From assembly GCA_021813365.1 (NCBI GenBank), contig JAKALB010000013.1, positions 1 through 35,766 on the forward strand: DNA of 35,766 nucleotides. Reading direction: 5' to 3'. The notes beneath the pieces are model-generated. The model worked only from the letters and a program-made list of their open reading frames with translations. It ran no database searches and was not told the origin of the DNA. This document shows positions 34,366 through 35,766 of the stretch, piece by piece; positions within the stretch are counted from its first letter, which is position 1, and every line of letters starts with the position of its first letter. Origin of the DNA: Pseudomonadota bacterium (GTDB lineage: Bacteria; Pseudomonadota; Alphaproteobacteria; Rhodobacterales; Rhodobacteraceae). A program made the position numbers and the translations under genes.

Positions 34366-34806
34366 TCAGGTGCTGCCATCGGGCTTTACGACACCCTTGC
34401 GCAGGATGACATTGCCGTAAAGCTCGGGCTCGGAGGTGGCGATGATCGTATGGGCATTGCGGATCCGGGGATACAGCGCCTCGCCCGGCAGCGGAGTGAC
34501 CGGAAAATCCGGAACCATGCGGGCGCAGAGCGCGTCAATGGCGCGGTGGATCGCCGCCCTTTGCGCGGGATCGTTGTTCAGCGCCGCACGCAGGATGGCA
34601 CTGGGCACGTCGCGATCCAGCGGCATCACCTGCAAGATCGCCTGCAACAGGTCCAGCACGCCATGGCCATCGGCCCGCACCAGGCGGCGCGCATGGTCCT
34701 GCGCGGGATAATTGCCGTCGACCAGCGCAATCTCGTCGCCGTGGCCCATGGCGCGCAGCGTATACAGCAGGTCCGGGCCAAGGATGGCGGGCAGTCCGAT
34801 CAGCAT
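34366..34806 (-). CDS. RbsD/FucU family sugar mutarotase
   Basis: This 146-residue protein carries the family N-terminus MLIGLPAILGPDLLYTLRAMGHGDEIALVDGNYPA (His22 is the expected catalytic His, with Asp24 close by) and a C-terminal TSEPELYGNVILRKGVV (Tyr/Asn pair). These enzymes interconvert anomers or ring forms of fucose, ribose and related sugars before phosphorylation. The start at 34806 matches the family; a TTG at 34833 is possible. It is co-transcribed with the ROK gene and divergent from a sugar-binding protein gene, so all three likely handle one monosaccharide. Confidence 0.9.
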   Translation of the reverse strand: MLIGLPAILGPDLLYTLRAMGHGDEIALVDGNYPAQDHARRLVRADGHGVLDLLQAILQVMPLDRDVPSAILRAALNNDPAQRAAIHRAIDALCARMVPDFPVTPLPGEALYPRIRNAHTIIATSEPELYGNVILRKGVVKPDGST

Positions 34807-34892
34807 CGTCGAGGTTCCAGGGATCGCAGGCAAGACCCCGAAGGGCCGCGTTTCATCGCCCAGAATGAAACCTTCCGGTGCGGCCTGTCAAT

Positions 34893-34923
34893 AATAAATC
34901 ACTCTTATTTATTTATCTTGACG
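34893..34923. promoter_or_regulatory. AT-rich inverted repeat and -35-like hexamer in the sugar locus
   Basis: AATAAAT (34893-34899) and ATTTATT (34907-34913) form a perfect 7-bp inverted repeat with a 7-base spacer in an AT-rich island that contrasts with the GC-rich genome. TTGACG at 34918-34923 matches a -35 for the binding-protein gene; the -10 near 34941 is poor. NagC/Mlc-type ROK regulators bind AT-rich palindromes, so this is the likely operator. Confidence 0.55.
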
Positions 34924-34960
34924 TGGCTTTGAGAATCGGTTTTCCTGCCCCGGCGACGCC

Positions 34961-34999
34961 AGAGTCGAACGACCATGTCCAACGGTCATGTCGAACGGC
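34961..34999 (+). repeat. Three-copy 13-bp tandem repeat in the leader of the sugar-binding protein gene
   Basis: CATGTCCAACGGT (34974-34986) and CATGTCGAACGGC (34987-34999) match at 11 of 13 bases. A weaker copy, AGAGTCGAACGAC, precedes them at 34961-34973. The array lies between the candidate promoter and the start codon. It could be a second regulator site or simple slippage. Confidence 0.5.
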
Positions 35000-35016
35000 G
35001 GTGGCGTACGAAGCGT

Positions 35017-35037
35017 GGGGGAATTGGCCCCCCTTTT
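35017..35037 (+). promoter_or_regulatory. Hairpin plus T-run just upstream of the sugar-binding protein gene
   Basis: GGGGG (35017-35021), a 6-base loop and CCCCC (35028-35032) are followed by TTTT (35034-35037). This resembles a short intrinsic terminator and ends 17 bases before the ATG at 35055. It could act as an attenuator in the leader or, less likely, be fortuitous. Confidence 0.4.
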
Positions 35038-35054
35038 CCTTGGGAGGAAAATCA

Positions 35055-35766
35055 ATGAAGTTGAAAGCTGCTGCCCTGATGGGCGCTGCCGCCCTGGCCC
35101 TGATCGCGGGTTCGGCCTCGGCAGCCGATCTGGCCTGCCTGATCACCAAGAACGATTCCAACCCCTTCTTCGTGAAGATGCGCGAAGGCGCCGAAGCCGC
35201 CGCCAAGGCCGCCGGTCTGGACTTCCAGGCCTATGCCGGCGTGAAGGACGGCGATGCCGCCCCGCAGATCACCGCGATCGAAAACTGCGTCGCGGCGGGT
35301 GCCAAGGGTATCCTGATCACCCCCTCGAACGACTCGGTCGGGCCGGCGCTGAAGGCCGCGCGCGAAGCCGGCATCCTGGTCATCGCGCTGGACACCTCCC
35401 TGGCGGACAAGGACGCCCAGGACATGACCTTTGCCACCGACAACTTCGAGGCCGGCCTGCTGATCGGCAAATGGGCTGCCGCCACGCTCGGCGACAAGGC
35501 CGCGACCGCCAAGATCGCCATGCTGGACATCAACAAGGACAACATCTCGGTCGACGTTCAGCGCGACACCGGGTTCCTCAAGGGCTTTGGCATCGAAGTT
35601 CCGGATCTGACGGTGATGGGCTCGGAAACCGATCCGCGCGTGATCGGTCATGAATCGTCCGACGCCAACCCGGAAGGCGGCCAGAAGGCCATGGAAACCC
35701 TGCTGGCCAAGGATCCCGACATCAACGTGGTCTACACGATCAACGAACCGGCCGCCGAAGGCGCCT
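35055..35766 (+). CDS. Periplasmic sugar-binding protein of an ABC transporter (RbsB/FrcB-like), partial
   Basis: An open frame runs from ATG 35055 off the right edge, giving about 237 residues. The start has GGGAGGA about 7 bases upstream. A signal peptide ends near SASA (about 20-23), and the mature protein begins ADLACLITKNDSNPFFVKMREGAEAAAKAAG. CVAAGAKGILITPSNDSVGPALKAA, GILVIALDTS and DNFEAGLLIGKW are typical of type I periplasmic binding proteins for ribose, fructose and related monosaccharides. The permease and ATPase genes should follow beyond the window. The divergent ROK regulator and RbsD/FucU mutarotase support a monosaccharide substrate; fructose or ribose is likely but unproven. 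Confidence 0.92.
   Translation, partial: MKLKAAALMGAAALALIAGSASAADLACLITKNDSNPFFVKMREGAEAAAKAAGLDFQAYAGVKDGDAAPQITAIENCVAAGAKGILITPSNDSVGPALKAAREAGILVIALDTSLADKDAQDMTFATDNFEAGLLIGKWAAATLGDKAATAKIAMLDINKDNISVDVQRDTGFLKGFGIEVPDLTVMGSETDPRVIGHESSDANPEGGQKAMETLLAKDPDINVVYTINEPAAEGA

Noticed and set aside
34988-35653. A frame overlapping the start of the sugar-binding protein gene
   Set aside because: It is Arg/Gly-rich and has no domain, whereas the frame from 35055 has a signal peptide, a strong ribosome-binding site and clear binding-protein motifs.

Overview
The window reads as chromosomal DNA from a high-GC alphaproteobacterium of the Rhodobacterales (Rhodobacter/Paracoccus/Gemmobacter type). 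The basis is the codon use, the order of the housekeeping block rpoZ - (p)ppGpp synthetase/hydrolase - DUF2062 - pdxJ - acpS - lepB - rnc - era - DUF1491 - recO, and the character of the individual proteins. No rRNA, tRNA, insertion sequence, prophage or CRISPR array was seen. No gene-free stretch exceeds 300 bases. The longest gaps are 1021-1282 (nothing recognised), 13112-13381 (an FNR-type box near the cupredoxin gene, otherwise nothing recognised) and 34807-35054 (sugar-operon control region).

Region 1 (1-5481) is a surface-glycan or small-molecule modification cluster. Two genes on the minus strand (a partial unknown and an FkbM methyltransferase) diverge from four on the plus strand: a glycosyltransferase fused to a methyltransferase-like domain, a DxD glycosyltransferase, a SAM methyltransferase and a second FkbM methyltransferase. 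Region 2 (5539-7785, minus) carries rnhA, ispH and a LabA/NYN-type nuclease-like gene. Region 3 (7924-17618, plus) is the housekeeping block: folK, rpoZ, rsh, DUF2062, pdxJ, acpS, lepB, rnc, era, DUF1491, recO. A minus-strand cupredoxin gene with its own FNR-type box sits between pdxJ and acpS.

Region 4 (17687-27960) holds an MFS permease, an M17 aminopeptidase coupled to an NlpC/P60 hydrolase, a HemL-like class III aminotransferase coupled to a ProC-like reductase and divergent from an amidase, then adenine deaminase divergent from a drug/metabolite transporter. Region 5 (28167-33073) is a deoC - ALDH16 operon (deoxyribose phosphate to acetaldehyde, and probably on to acetate), divergent from an NhaD-type sodium/proton antiporter. 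Region 6 (33113-35766) is the start of a sugar-uptake locus: a ROK regulator and an RbsD/FucU mutarotase, divergent from a periplasmic sugar-binding protein that runs off the window.

The most interesting non-coding signal is a four-copy intergenic element. Each copy has a GC hairpin (a run of G, short loop, run of C), in most copies followed directly by a second C-run, then GGATATTT, then exactly four variable bases, then CAAGNTGAAAG. Copies lie at 16437-16485, 21339-21429, 28003-28057 (plus) and 28074-28130 (minus). Three of the four lie between convergent genes, two of them as an inverted pair. The fourth supplies the ribosome-binding site of the DUF1491 gene. Other signals are a 15-bp minisatellite that grows out of the last codons of rpoZ, a TTGACC-N4-GGTCAA operator upstream of deoC, and an AT-rich inverted repeat beside a TTGACG hexamer in the sugar operon.
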